From Cyanophora paradoxa (taxonomy: Eukaryota > Glaucocystophyceae > Cyanophorales > Cyanophoraceae), in NCBI GenBank assembly GCA_004431415.1, contig QPMI01000610.1, forward strand, positions 248,001 through 312,000: a stretch of 64,000 nt of DNA. Reading direction: 5' to 3'. The translations under genes and the position numbers were made by a program. Positions 20,640-31,453 of this stretch are shown here, one piece after another (position 1 is the stretch's first letter; the number at the start of each line of letters is the position of its first letter). Under the pieces are notes generated by a model, which saw nothing but the letters and a program-made list of their open reading frames with translations, was not told the DNA's origin and made no database searches.

Positions 20640-22712
20640 GGCCCGGGGGTACAGGACGCGGCGCGCTGGAGGGACCGCTTCGAGATCGCGCTGCGGGGCC
20701 CCGGGCCGGAGGGCCTACCCCCCCTCAACTTCCCCCTCGAGGGCGCGCCGGCCTTCCCCTTTCGCTGCTCCCCGGCCCCGCCCCGAGCGGGGGCGCGTGC
20801 AGGGTACCGCGACGAGCCCTTCTTCGCGTCCCTCTTCGGGCCCGGCGAGCCCCCGCCGGCGCGCCCCGCCCCGCCCAGCCTCGCCCTCCCGCCCGCCGGG
20901 CCGGCCTGCAGCTGACGGGGCCGGAGGCAGGTGGGGGTACACGACCCGCGCGGGCGGAGGGACCCGGAGGGGGCCTTCGCCCGCCTGCGGGACTGGATGC
21001 GCGCCCTCCCCGCCTACCAGAGCGAGGCGCGCCGCGGCCGCCCGAGTGCAGCGCCGCCCCGCGCGCCCCTGCTGCCGCCGACGCCCATCCCCGCGCAGCC
21101 CGCCGCGCGGCCGCGGCCGCGACTGGTCCCCCTCGAGAGGCACCCTGCGACCGGCAATCCCCCCCCCCCCCCCCCCCCCTGTTTTTCTCCCCCGGCCCCT
21201 CGCTAAGGGAACGCAGGTCTCTTCGGCGTGTTCCCGTGTCGCGCCCACTTCCAGATGAAGGTGGCGGTGGCTTTCTCGCTCGCACGCCCTGCGCGCCCCT
21301 TTCTCACCGCCGCCCTGAGCCCAGGTCACTTGGCTGAACATAGGGGTACGCGACTCACCTCTCCTCCCCCCAATCGGCCCACGCCCCTAGCGGTCGCCCG
21401 CAGTTCTATCGCGTGTTCGCCAGCAGCGAGGTGCGCCCTCTCCGTACCCCCGCGAACCTTCTCCCCCCTTGTTCTGATTTCGATGGTGTACCCCCGGGGG
21501 GCAGGAGGCGGCGCGGTGCCGGGACCGGATCGCGCTCTGCTGCTTCGGACCGGAGGCCGCCGCCGCGCGCTCCCTCAACTTCCCCCTCCAGGGTCCGGGG
21601 GGAGGGGTACAGGCGGGTACGGACCCCGAGCTGTACCCCCGCAGACTACGAGCACGAGAGCTTCTACCGGGCCCTCTTCGTCGACGAGCCCCCGGTGCGC
21701 CCGGGGCCCCGCCCCGCCTCGTCCGGAGGGAGTACACGAGTCCACGCAGGAGGCCGTGGGGGTACACGATGCCGGCACGGGGGATAGGAACGCGGCCTTC
21801 GGGCGCCTGCGCGCCTTCCTCGCGCGCCACGGCATCGTGCCGCTGGTCCGCGTACCCCCGCCCCCCCCCCCCCACCTGGAGCAACATCCGCGCTGTACCC
21901 CTAAGCTATGTCGCAGGGCACCCGTTCATCTCGAAGTGCGGCGCAGGTGCAGTCGCAGGCGCACATGCGCCGTCCCGATACTGGTGGGAACCCCTCCGAA
22001 TCTCGCGCAGCCCTGCACAGGGCTGTACTCCCCGATTTTTCGTTTCGAACCCCGGGCAGGGCTGTACGGGGTGTACCCTGCGCAGGCGGCGCCGCTGCGG
22101 TACGCGGCGTACGTGCCGTGGCGGAGGCGGCAGATCAGAAGCCTGTGGTACCCCGAGCACCTCGAGGAGGCGGGGCGCTGGCGGGACCGGCTTCTCATCG
22201 CCCTGCGCGGGCCGGCGGTGGCCGAGCGCAAGGGCCTCAACCACCCCCTCCAGGGCCCGCCCCCGCGCCCCCGCGCCCCGCCCCGCCTCTCCCCGAGACC
22301 GGTACCCGGGGGCAGAGTACGAGGGGGAGGAGTTTTACCGGCGGCTGTTTGGCGAGGCGGTCTTGTCGGGCGAGGCGGACCCGCCGCCCATCGGCGCCCA
22401 CGACCCGCTCGCCGCCCGCGAGCCCGCCGCCGCCGCCCGCCGCGCCGTCCAGTGCTTATGCGCCCCGCCCCGCCCGGCCCGGCCCGCGTGACGCCGGGCG
22501 CAGGTTCATCGAGGAGCACGGGGCGGCGGGGGAGCCGCGCTGCATCGTGCGCGCCGCGCCGGCCGCGCGCCGGGCCGGGGCCGGGGCCGGGGCTGGGGCG
22601 AGGGGGCGGGGCGCAGGGGGAGGGCACGATCGAGGAGGACCAGCGGAGCGAGGCCGCCGGCTCCGGATCCGAGGACGGCGACGGCGACGGGGACGGAGGG
22701 CGCTCCGATTGA
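20640..22712 (+). CDS. Unknown protein with three repeated modules (right-arm copy)
   Basis: Same gene as the left-arm copy, here on the plus strand. After an acceptor GGGGTACAG near 20655 comes AARWRDRFEIALRGPGPEGL and GYRDEPFFASLFGPGE. Further exons: VGVHDPRGRRDPEGAFARLR (20932), a small exon with FYRVFASSE (about 21401), DYEHESFYRALFVDEPP (about 21646), HDAGTGDRNAAFGRLRAFLA (about 21760), RYAAYVPWRRRQIRSLWYPE (about 22100) with GRWRDRLLIALRGPA, YEGEEFYRRLFGEAV (about 22315), RRFIEEHGAAGEPRCIVRAA (about 22500), and an acidic tail with EDQRSEAAGSGSEDGDG to the stop at 22710-22712. Where the two copies differ in length within exons, the difference is a multiple of three (for example the stretch before GYRDE), which supports coding. 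The start is unresolved; ATG at 20444 is one candidate. Confidence 0.55.
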
Positions 22713-22773
22713 AAAGAGGCGGGGGAACATGACGGGGGGAGGGGGGAGGGGCGAGGGGCGAGGGGGTACGGGA

Positions 22774-23754
22774 TCAGTGGGCCGCGTGCTCCTCGTGCGG
22801 GGGCAGCGGCCGGTCGATGTAGTTGAAGTTCACGCGCGAGAGCATCGAGGGGATGGCCGAGATCAACGGTCCGTACCGCTGCGGGTACGGAATCAGAGGA
22901 GGGGGGGGGGGATTAAGGGGAGGGGGTGGCGCTCAAAGGGGGTACCTGGGAGTTGTCGTAGAGCTCGAAGAAGGGGACGGCGAGGAGCTTCAGGTTGCGG
23001 GGGACGGCGAAAACGCCTGCAGGGGTACGGCGCGTCGGCAGGGCGGGGCGGCGGCGGGTTCAAGCCCGCGCGGCGCACATTTCTCGGGGAGGCAGACGAG
23101 GAAGAGCTTCTTGCACTCCTTGGGCTTGGTGATGTGCGGGGGCACGTAGGGGTACAGGTACGTCTCGAAGTTCGGCCGCCACCAGACAGATGCGAGGTCG
23201 CCGATCTGTGGCCGGCGTGAGGCGGGGCGGGGCGGCCGGGCGGGGCGCCTCGCCGCGCTCGCCTCCCACTTGGGCGGGTACTGTGTCGACTGCGTGGGCG
23301 CCAGCTTGTTCGTCAGCTTGCGTTTGAGCCCCTCCACCTCGTCCTCGCCCGGCCGCAACCTCCCGCCCGGGCTGCGGGCGCAGCGTCGGCGCCTTGGCGC
23401 GCGGTCGGAGCGGGCGCGGGACCGCAGCGCACAGCTTGAAGAACGTGTTTCCGATCTGAAGGAGAAGAATGTGCGGATGGTTGTGATTGTGCACCTGCGC
23501 AGCGTGGTCAGCGAAGAACGCCAGCGCTTCGCCACAGGGTCCGCGGCGCGGCATGGTCGAAGATCGCAGCGCGGGATGGGAGCGAGCTAGCGGCAGTGAC
23601 GCACGAGGAGGATGCCCTCGACAGTTCGCCGGATGCCTTCCTTCTCGTACTTGGAGCGCATGCGATCAAGCCGCGCCTGCACCGACTTGTCCTTCTCGAG
23701 CTGCTGCTCCTTCACTCCGAACGTGTAGCTCTCCAGGCTGTACAGGTTCACGGT
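22774..23754 (-). CDS. NUDT21: CFIm25/NUDT21-like cleavage factor subunit (5' exon not resolved)
   Basis: Homologue of the 25-kDa subunit of cleavage factor Im, which binds UGUA in pre-mRNA and guides poly(A)-site choice in the nucleus. Exons right to left: about 23754-23600 (TVNLYSLESYTFGVKEQQ..RRTVEGILL), about 23520-23432 (VHNHNHPHILLLQIGNTFFK), about 23373-23263 (PGGRLRPGEDEVEGLKRKL), 23205-23079 (WWRPNFETYLYPYVPPHITK), 23016-22946 (VFAVPRNLKLLAVPFFELYD), 22878-22774 (YGPLISAIPSMLSRVNFNYI). The Nudix-box region is present but, as in animal CFIm25, has lost the catalytic glutamate pattern, so it is an RNA-binding rather than hydrolytic Nudix fold. Intron 23262-23206 starts GC, not GT; its neighbours start GT, one of them GTACCCC. 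The C-terminus is slightly extended (RPLPPHEEHAAH). The N-terminal exon is not identified. Confidence 0.93.
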
Positions 23755-24108
23755 CTGCCCATCGCGTGAGCGGCGCGCTGGAAACGGTTCGTGAGGAACC
23801 AGTTCGCACCGGGCCCAACACCGGCAGGCCCTCCATGGCTGTGCGGCACGGCTGCTGGCTGCGCTGGCGGTCGTGCACGGAGAAGGGTCCGGCCGGGATC
23901 CGAACCGGTGATTCCAGAGTGACCGACAAACCCAAGCACGGCGTCTGCGACATGGATGCCTCTCCAACCTGACTGCAGCGACGCCAAAGTGTCGAGCATG
24001 AGCCACTTCGACGTTACGCGCTCTAGGCGACCCACAGCCATCGACCCACTCCAGCTCAGGCGCTCTTGGAAGCGCGTCCAGGGCTTTCTCTAGAGGCCAT
24101 ACCGGGAT
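23755..24108. other. Divergent promoter interval between CFIm25 and TTLL genes
   Basis: Probably holds the missing first exon of CFIm25 and both promoters. The minus strand has a GGTTCGGATCC word resembling a tRNA B-box, but no cloverleaf could be folded around it. Confidence 0.4.
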
Positions 24109-27100
24109 GTCGTTCGCCGCGCACCTCGATGTCGACCTCTACGACCAGAGCACAGAGGAGCTGCAGGCGAGGCTGCGCGAGCTCGAGATCCAGCGCTCCG
24201 CCGGACCCGGCTGGAACGCGTGCGCATGCCTCCCGCCTTAGCTAAGCGCCAGAGGCCGCATGTGCGTGTGCCGTGGGCGCCCTGCTAACGCCGGGGACGC
24301 TCGGGGCAGGTCGCTGGAGAAGCTGCGGCAGCTGATCATCGTGGAGCTGGAGGAGCGGCGGACGGGGGAGGACATCATTTTCGCTCTCGCGAGCACGTAC
24401 TCTACGCCGGCCGCCGTCCCGCTCATCGCCCAGCCCAGCGCCGCGGCCGCCGCCTTCAGCTTCCTCCCGCCCATCCCCGCCGCCTCGTCCGCGCGCTCCG
24501 CCTCGTCGGCCTCCGTGGAGCCGCCCCCGCCGCCGCAGCCGCAGGAGGAGCTGCGCCTGCCGCCCGTGCCGGGCGCGGCGGCGGCCGCGGCGGCGGCGCC
24601 GGAGCTCCCCGCGTACCGCGCCCCGACGGAGGACGACATCGACCGCATCCTCGCGCGCATGCAGAAGAAGGGGAAGAAGAAGGGGGCGGCGCCGCGCGCC
24701 AAGAAGAAGAAGGCCAAGAAGAAGGAGGAGGGGAGCGGGAGCGACTCCTCCTCGGGGGCCGAAGCCCCGCCGCCCCGCGCCGGCCCCGCCCACGCCGCCC
24801 CAGACGACCGCGCCTTCAGCGCCGCCACTTCTGCCGCCGCCGCCGCCACGCCCAAGCCCAAGGCTCCCGCCGCCGTCCCCGCCGCCCCCGGCCCGCCCCG
24901 GCGGCGCCCGCCCGGCCGCCCCGGCCGCCCGGCCGCCCCGGCCAAGCCGGTCGCCGCCCCGCCCCCGCCCCGCCACATCTGCTCCGGCTCTGGGCGCCGC
25001 GGCTGGACCCTCTTCCGCCGCTCCTGCAGGCAAGCCAGCTCCCGCCGCCGCCCCGCCAAGCCGGCGCCCGCCACCCTGCCGCCCTGCGCCGGCTGCTGCC
25101 GCACCCTCGCCTGCCCCGACCGCGCATCGTCTGCCTCGCCCCGTGGAGCCCCCCCGCGGCCCTCCCCGATCAGGCGCCTCGCGGGGGCCGAGGGGGCCCC
25201 TGCCCCGCAAGCCGTCCAGGGCCCTGCTCCCGAAGCTCCACCCCCAGGTCCCCCGCGGGGCCCGCGACGAGTTCCCCCGCCCTCCCTCGTCGGCCCCGGC
25301 GCCCGAGCCGGCGCCACCCCGCCTTGCGCCCCCCCGCCCTGCCCGCCCCGCGCCCCGCCTCCGCCTCCGCCCCTCCCTCCAATGCATCTCCGCCCGCCGA
25401 GCCCCCTCGGGCTGCCGCCCCCGTCCCGAAGCAGCTCGCTGCGCCCACCGCGCCTGCGCCCCTTCGGAGTCCTCCGCCGGCCCTCCTCCGACCCCTCCTC
25501 CCGCCCGCCCTCCGCCGCCGCAGCCAAGGCAGCTACACCACCGGCCGTGCCGGCCGAAGCCCGGCGCGCCTCGGCCCCCGCGGTGCCGGTGCCGCCGCTG
25601 CCGCCGGCGCCGGCTCCGCCGCCGGAGGAGGAGGGCCCGCCCTCGAGCGGGCGGGCGGCCATCGCGGCGTGGGAGGCGGTGCGCGCCGCGCAGGCCGCAC
25701 AGCCGGCCGCCGCCGCCGCCCGCGCATCGCCGTACCCGTCGTCGCGGCCCTCCCCCGCAGCACTCCGGTGGCGTCTCCGACTCCGAGGAGGAGGACGGCG
25801 ACGCACCCCCTCGGCCGCCCCCGCCGCGCCCAAGGCATCCGCTCTCCCGACCGCCACCGCCGCCGCCGCCGCACCGGCAGCGAAGGCCCCCCGCTCTGGC
25901 GCCACCGCGGCAGCCGCACGCACCCCCGACCCCCTCGACGACCTCTTCTCGCCCCTCGTCTCCGCCCCTGCAAAGGTGCGCGCGCCCCGCCGCCTCGCTT
26001 CTTCGCCCGAGCGGGGCCTCACGGCGGCGCGGCGCGCAGAGGGCGCCCCCCGCCGCGCCCCTCCCGACCCGCTTGACGACCTCTTCTCGCCCTTGTGTCC
26101 TCCAAGCCGCCCGCCGCCGCCCCCGCGCACCCTCCCGCGCCCGCGCCCCGCCCCCGCCTCCGCCCGAGGAGGACGAGGAGGTGGCGCAGTTCGTGGGCCC
26201 TCCACCCGCCCGGGGCCGGCCCCCGCGGTGTCGGCGGCGCCCCGGCCCCGCGCCCGCCCTCCGCCTCCCGCTCCGCCCCCTCCCGCGCCCCGAGTCGGCC
26301 CCCGCCGCCTCCAAGGAGTGAGCGAGTCGGCGCCACCCCACGCCCCTCGCCTCCCTCTGACGCGCCCCCAGGCGCCGCGCGGCGTCGCCGGCCGGCTCGG
26401 GCTCGGGCACGCCGCCGCTGCCGGCCGTGCCGGAGGATGGCGCGGTCGTCACGCCGCCGCCCGGCCCGCCGCCCTCCGCTGATCGCGACGGCCCCTCCGA
26501 CGACGACGACGAGCCGGCCGCCCCCGCCCCCGCCGCCCCCGCCGCCCCGCCCGCCCCGCGGCCCCGCAAGGCCCGCCCGCCCCGCGCCCCGCCCGCCAGC
26601 CCGTGCCCCCCGCCCCGTCGACTACACCCCCTACTATAAGGGCATCCACTCGGTCCGCGGAAAACCCGGCGTACCCCCGGGTGCCGCTCTGCTTACACGT
26701 ACCCCCGCCCCCCCGCAGATCTTCACGTGCTTCGCGGAGCGAGGGGATGCCCCCGAGACTCCGGACCTGCTCCAGGCCATGCAGGCCAGCCGCGCTCTGC
26801 CAGCTAGCGTACCCCCGCCCCGCACTCCCTCACGTACCCCCGCAGGAGCACCTGGAGCGGTGCGAGGCGGTGATCCCCGGGGTGCTCGCCTCGGAGAGCG
26901 CCCCGGACGGCCTCGTCTACCGCGTCGTCCAGAATAGGGAGGAAGTGTGCGTGCACTTTGGCGTACCCCTCCCGCCTTCCCTCCCCCGCCCCGCGTCACG
27001 TACCCTTCTCCGGCAGGTACGACATCGTGACGCGGGTGATGGACGACATGCCCGAGTGGGGCGAGCTGCACCCCGCCGCGCAGGCCCGGCCCGGCCCTCC

Positions 27101-28876
27101 CCGGCCCTCCCGGCCCCCCGCTTCCCTCCTCCTCACTCGCTCCTCCGGGGCGCAGGCGAACGGGTGGAACCTGCTGTGGACGTGGAGCCGCCCCCGCGTG
27201 AACGTCGCCGAGCTCCTCGTCTGGCAGAAGGCGCGCCCCCCCTCTGCAGGGCGCCGCGACCGAGGTCGAGCGGGAGGGAGGGGAGGGGCGGCCGCACGGG
27301 CCGTTGATAGATCGCCCGCCCGGCGGGGTCCTCCTGCTTGCCGATGCCACGGCGTCTCACCGCCGCCGGCGCGGCCCGACGCCGGCGCAGGTGAACCACT
27401 TCCCGCAGGCGAAGCAGCTGACCCGCAAGGTCCGCCCCGCCCCGCCCCGCGCGGCGAGCGAGGCCTGGGGTGACGCTGGGGCGGGGGTACAGGACCTGCT
27501 GAAGCGGAACGTGGGGCGCTACAAGAGCATCCCGGGCAAGGCGCGCCGCCCCCGGGGGCCCTCCCCTCCCCGCCCCGAGCCCCCAGCGCCGACCGGCCCG
27601 CCGGCGCGCAGATCGGGGAGGAGTTCGACATCGCGCCCGTCACTTTCAACCTGCCCCAGGCCCGCCCGCCCGCCCGCCCGCGGCCCCTCCGGAGCCCAGC
27701 TGAGGCGGGGCGGGCGCAGGAGTACGCGACCTTCGTCGACGAGTTCTCCAAGGCGCGCCCGCGCGCCCCGCTCGAAGAGAGGGCTATCCTCCGCTGAGGG
27801 CGGGGCCGGGGGCAGCACGCGGCGGCCGAGGGCGAGCACAACTTCTGGATCATGAAGCCCATCGGGCTCTCCCGCGGCCGCGGTCCGCCTCCCTCCCGTC
27901 CCGCCCCTCGCGCCCGGCCGCCCTCCATCTCAGGCCTGCGCGCAGGGATCTTCCTGTTCAACAGCATGGGGCAGGTGGCCTACGGCGAGAGCGTCGTCGT
28001 CCAGGCCCGCCCCGCCCCGCCCCGTCCCGCCCGCCCCGGCCCTCTCTGACGCCCCCGCAGAAGTACGTCGCCCGGCCGCTGCTGCTCGACGGGCGCAAGT
28101 TCGACCTCCGCCTCTACGTCCTCGTCACCCAGGCGCCTTCTTGTTGCTCTTCCTGCTCGCTTCACCCGATAGTGCCATCTCACGCATATCTAATCTGCCA
28201 TAACACGCTATGGCTGTAGCTAAGGCTGCGCCACCCGGGCCCCCGCCGGCGCGCCCCTCCTCCGGGGGCGGCCTCTGAGGCGCCTCTTGGGGGATCAGAC
28301 GGGCCCGCTGGAGGCGTTTCTGTACCGCGAGGGCTTCGGCCGCCTCTCCACCCGCCCCTACTCCACCGACCCCAAGCGTCCGCAGCCCCTCCCCGCCCCC
28401 TCCTCCCTCCCCCGGCCGTCCCGTGACGCCCTCCCTCCGCGGGGCCGCGCGCGCGCAGAGATCGCGAACCGGTTCATCCACCTGACGAACAGCTCGATCC
28501 AGAAGCACAGCGCGCAGGGGGGCGTGCCGCACGACCCCGGCATCGAGGGGGGCACGAAGTGCAGCCTGGGGTACCTCCGCCAGCGCCTCGCCGCCGCCGG
28601 CGTCGACGTCGACCTCCTCTGGCAGCGCATCACCGACGCGCGCACCCGCCCCCGGCCCCCCGGCCCCCCGGCCCTCCATCGCACCCCGACACGCCCCCGC
28701 CCCGCAGGTCATCCTCCGCTCCCTCTACTCCGTCCAGGTGCGGCGCCGGTTTGCGCCTCAGGTGCGGGTCCCCCGGGCTCACCCCGCGGGGCGGCGCAGG
28801 AGGCGATGCAGGCGCCGGGGAACGCGAACTCGTTCGAGCTCTTCGGCTACGACGTCCTCATCGACGCCAACGCGCG

Positions 28877-28913
<37 letters not shown>

Positions 28914-29611
28914 CCCCGCGCCCCACACGCACCCCTTAGACTGCGGTTACTCGATGTAGAGGGCGTTCCGCATTATTTGGCCCTTGCCGCTCCATCTTTC
29001 CCTGGCCTACACGCCGCTAGCCATAGCGCTGCCCTCTCGCGTGCCCCTTCCTGAGGCCCGCGCAGCTGAAGCCCTGGCTCATCGAGGTCAACTCCTCCCC
29101 TTCCCTCGCCGTCGAGAACCCCCTCGACGAGCAGGTACCCCCTCCCGCTCCGACGCGCGCCCCGTACCCCCGCTCAAGCCCCTCCCCCAGGTGAAGGTGG
29201 CGCTTGTGCGTGACGTCGTGCGCCTCGTCGCGCCCATACGCTACGACCGCGCCGCTCTCCAGGCTCGCCCGCGTACCCCCACCCCGAACCCACTCCGCTC
29301 CCCTCTTCTCTGAAAGCCTCGCAGGAGGTGCTCCGGCGGCGCCTCGCCGACCGCACGCGACAGCGCCCGAGCACCGCTGCCACCAACCGCGCGCCGCGTC
29401 CCGCCCCGCCCCTCCTTTCTTTCTCTGGGATGATCCGTACCCGCGCAGAGCTCAATGGGGACCTCTTCGCTGTGCTGCGGGGGGCGGTGCCGCGGGGGTA
29501 CGGCCAGCCGCCGTCCGAGCCGGGGAACTTCGCCATGATCGCCCCGTCACCAGCCTACTCCGCCATCTGCGCCCGGTCCGCCCCAAGCCAGGGATTTGGA
29601 CACCCCTTTGA
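24109..29611 (+). CDS. Tubulin tyrosine ligase-like (TTLL) enzyme with a long disordered N-terminus
   Basis: TTLL enzymes ligate Glu (or Gly/Tyr) to tubulin on ciliary and other microtubules with ATP. The start MSFAAHLDVDLYDQSTEELQ (24109) leads, after an intron, to KLRQLIIVELEERRTGEDII and about 700 Pro/Ala/Lys-rich residues that include DPLDDLFSPL twice (25930, 26066). The catalytic part is in small exons: NGWNLLWTWSRPRVNVAELL (27160), VNHFPQAKQLTRK (27391), DLLKRNVGRYKSIPGK (27493), FWIMKPIGLSRGRGIFLF (27842-27960, ATP-binding Lys and Gly-rich loop), KYVARPLLLDGRKFDLRLYV (28061), PLEAFLYREGFGRLSTRPYS (28302), NRFIHLTNSSIQKHS (28468), FELFGYDVLIDAN (28837), LKPWLIEVNSSPSLA (29067; E and N are metal ligands). 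The order matches the family, closest by eye to TTLL2/4/6-type polyglutamylases. Several introns start GC. Whether the disordered part belongs to the same gene, and the exact 3' end, are uncertain. Confidence 0.85.
28877..28912 (+). repeat. Uninterrupted 36-C homopolymer in a TTLL intron
   Basis: Thirty-six C residues just after the exon ending DVLIDAN, within the intron before LKPWLIEV. Shorter C runs occur in introns near 10074-10089, 20588-20608, 21160-21179 and 21853-21871. Length could be affected by sequencing error. Confidence 0.8.
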
Positions 29612-29975
29612 CGCCGCACGCCTGTGGCCGCAGATTCAAGAAGCCCGCCCCAGGGCCTCCCCCGACCCGTGCGGGGCGCGGCTAGCGCTAGCCCCCGTGC
29701 AACGCTGCACCATGCAAAACTTTATCGTTACGTGTGCGGTGTCGTGTCGATCTGCAATCGGCCGCGGCCGCGGGCCGGCTGAAGGTCTAGGCGCGGCCGC
29801 GGGACACTGCGCGCGCGCGGCGGGGCGCCGGCGGCTGGCGCGCAAGGGCCGAGTGCGGAGGCCTGCAGCGCCATTGGCCTCGGCGCCGCCGACTCGCGCG
29901 CGGCGGTGGCCAACAGGCAGGGGGATCAAGTTGGGGGGGAACGAGCCACGGTTCAGTTCGGTACCCCTGAAACAA

Positions 29976-31453
29976 ATGGCCGCGAACTACGGCAACTACG
30001 GCCCTTCCAGCGGCGCCGGCTATGGCCCGACCAGCGGGTACGGCCCGTCCAGCGGCTATGGCCCGTCCAGCACGGGTGCGTCCCCCGCCGCAGGCATTGG
30101 ACCTACTTCGAACCCCCGACAGGATATGCCGCGCCCTCGTCGTATTCGAACGCCCCGGCGTCGACGTACGGCAATTACGGCGGCAGCTACGCGGCGGGCG
30201 CTCCCTCCGCGGGCTACGCTCCCGCTTCGCCTTCCTACTCCTCGCGGCTGCCGGAGTCCAACCTGCCCGTGAAGAGCGATTGGACCTCGTGCTTCGCAGG
30301 CCTCGGGCTCAACAGTAAGCCCGCCGACGTCCGTCAACGCCCTTCACCTGCTTAACCGCTTTGTCCGTTTTCAGACCTTCTGGACTGCTGGTCTCCCCCG
30401 TCCCCGGTGCGAACGAAAACGCCCACTGCGATGCCTGAGAGCTTTGGAGCGAGCCCCGTACGCAGAAGCTCGGAGCGGCCGCCGCTCCGCGCTCGTCGGC
30501 AGTCTCCGCGTTCGGCGCGGCGGGGCCGGCCCCGACCGGACCCTTCGATCCCTTCTACGGGCGGACGCAGGAGAAGGCGTCGAACTACTACGCCGGCGAG
30601 GACTACACTCGCTACCAGGGTGCGTTTTTCGTTTCCCGCCGTCCATCTCTCCTCCGAGTTCTGTTCTTGCCCTCTTGACGGCGCATGCTCTTTCTTTTCT
30701 TCTCTCTGTTGAGTTTCAGCTTCTTGGTTTCCGCTCACTTGGCCCTGCAGGCTACCCGGGCACTGGCGCTGCGGGCGCTCGCCCCGCGGCCGGAGCGGTC
30801 CCGCCCACCCAGAGCTACACCAACCAGGTCCGTGCCGTGGCTATAGATGGGAACTGTGCCGGAACGACCGCCCTTACTCTGCCGCCAGCACAATGCCTTT
30901 GTGTACGATCGCGGCGTGCCGGCGCGCGACGCCACTTCGTACGGCACGAGCGACTACGTCCCGCCGAGCTACGCCGGCGCGTCTACCGGCTACACCGACT
31001 TCAGGTGCAGCGCGCGTCACGTCCGGCCTCGCCTCGGCTGTCCCCTCACCCGCTCCCGCCCCCGCTCCCGCTCCCGCCAGCCGCCCGCCGCCCCGCACCG
31101 CGACCGGGCCCTCGTCCTACGGCTACGCCGCCGGCGGCACCGCCTCCGACCGTTACTTCGACGCCCAGCGCGCTAGCAACTTCTACGACGCCTCCCAGGA
31201 CGCCTTCTTCCAGCGCCAGCAGGCGAACGCGGCGTCCAGCACCGGCGCGTACGGCGGCTACAGCGGCTACAGCGGCTACACGCCGTCCACGTCGGGCACC
31301 TCCGGCGGTGAGCGTGCACGCGCCTCCCCTCCCCGCCCGCCCCGCTCAAGGGCCCTCGCAGCGGCGGCGGTCAGCTCCGGCCAGCAGCGCTACTCGACCG
31401 GGGGCGCCACGGCCAACCCCGCCAACTCGGGGCTCTCCGCGTACCGCTACTAG
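29976..31453 (+). CDS. Tyr/Gly/Ser-rich low-complexity (prion-like) protein
   Basis: Starts MAANYGNYGPSSGAGYGPTS, with repeated SGYGP motifs. Intron GTGCGTCC...GACAG (about 30074-30121) joins SSTG to YAAPSSYSNAPASTYGNYGG. The next exon ends KSDWTSCFAGLGLN; later exons read LLDCWSPPSP, FDPFYGRTQEKASNYYAGED, GYPGTGAAGARPAAGAVPPT, AFVYDRGVPARDATSYGTSD, RYFDAQRASNFYDASQDAFF and YGGYSGYSGYTPSTSG, ending SGLSAYRY at the stop 31451-31453. Composition is dominated by Y, G, S, A and Q, like intrinsically disordered RNA-granule or coat proteins. The only non-repetitive part is the short block KSDWTSCFAGLGLN-NLLDCW. No RNA-recognition domain is seen. Phases across the introns agree where checked. Function unknown. 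Confidence 0.6.

Larger units (their letters stand above)
19638..22715. repeat. Right arm of the large inverted duplication (partner 12088-15270)
   Basis: Reverse complement of the left arm. The outer end is marked by the shared TTTTCAATCG and GTCGCCGTCCTCGGATCCGG block (22640-22715 here, 12088-12160 there). The inner end is marked by CGATGGCGCG (19640 here, about 15262 there). Intronic sequence around 21940-22080 is nearly identical to 12770-12900, so these parts were duplicated or gene-converted recently. The inner third is more diverged. Confidence 0.85.

Noticed and set aside
23870-23970. tRNA-like B-box (GGTTCGGATCC) on the minus strand
   Set aside because: No matching acceptor stem, D arm or anticodon stem could be paired around it.
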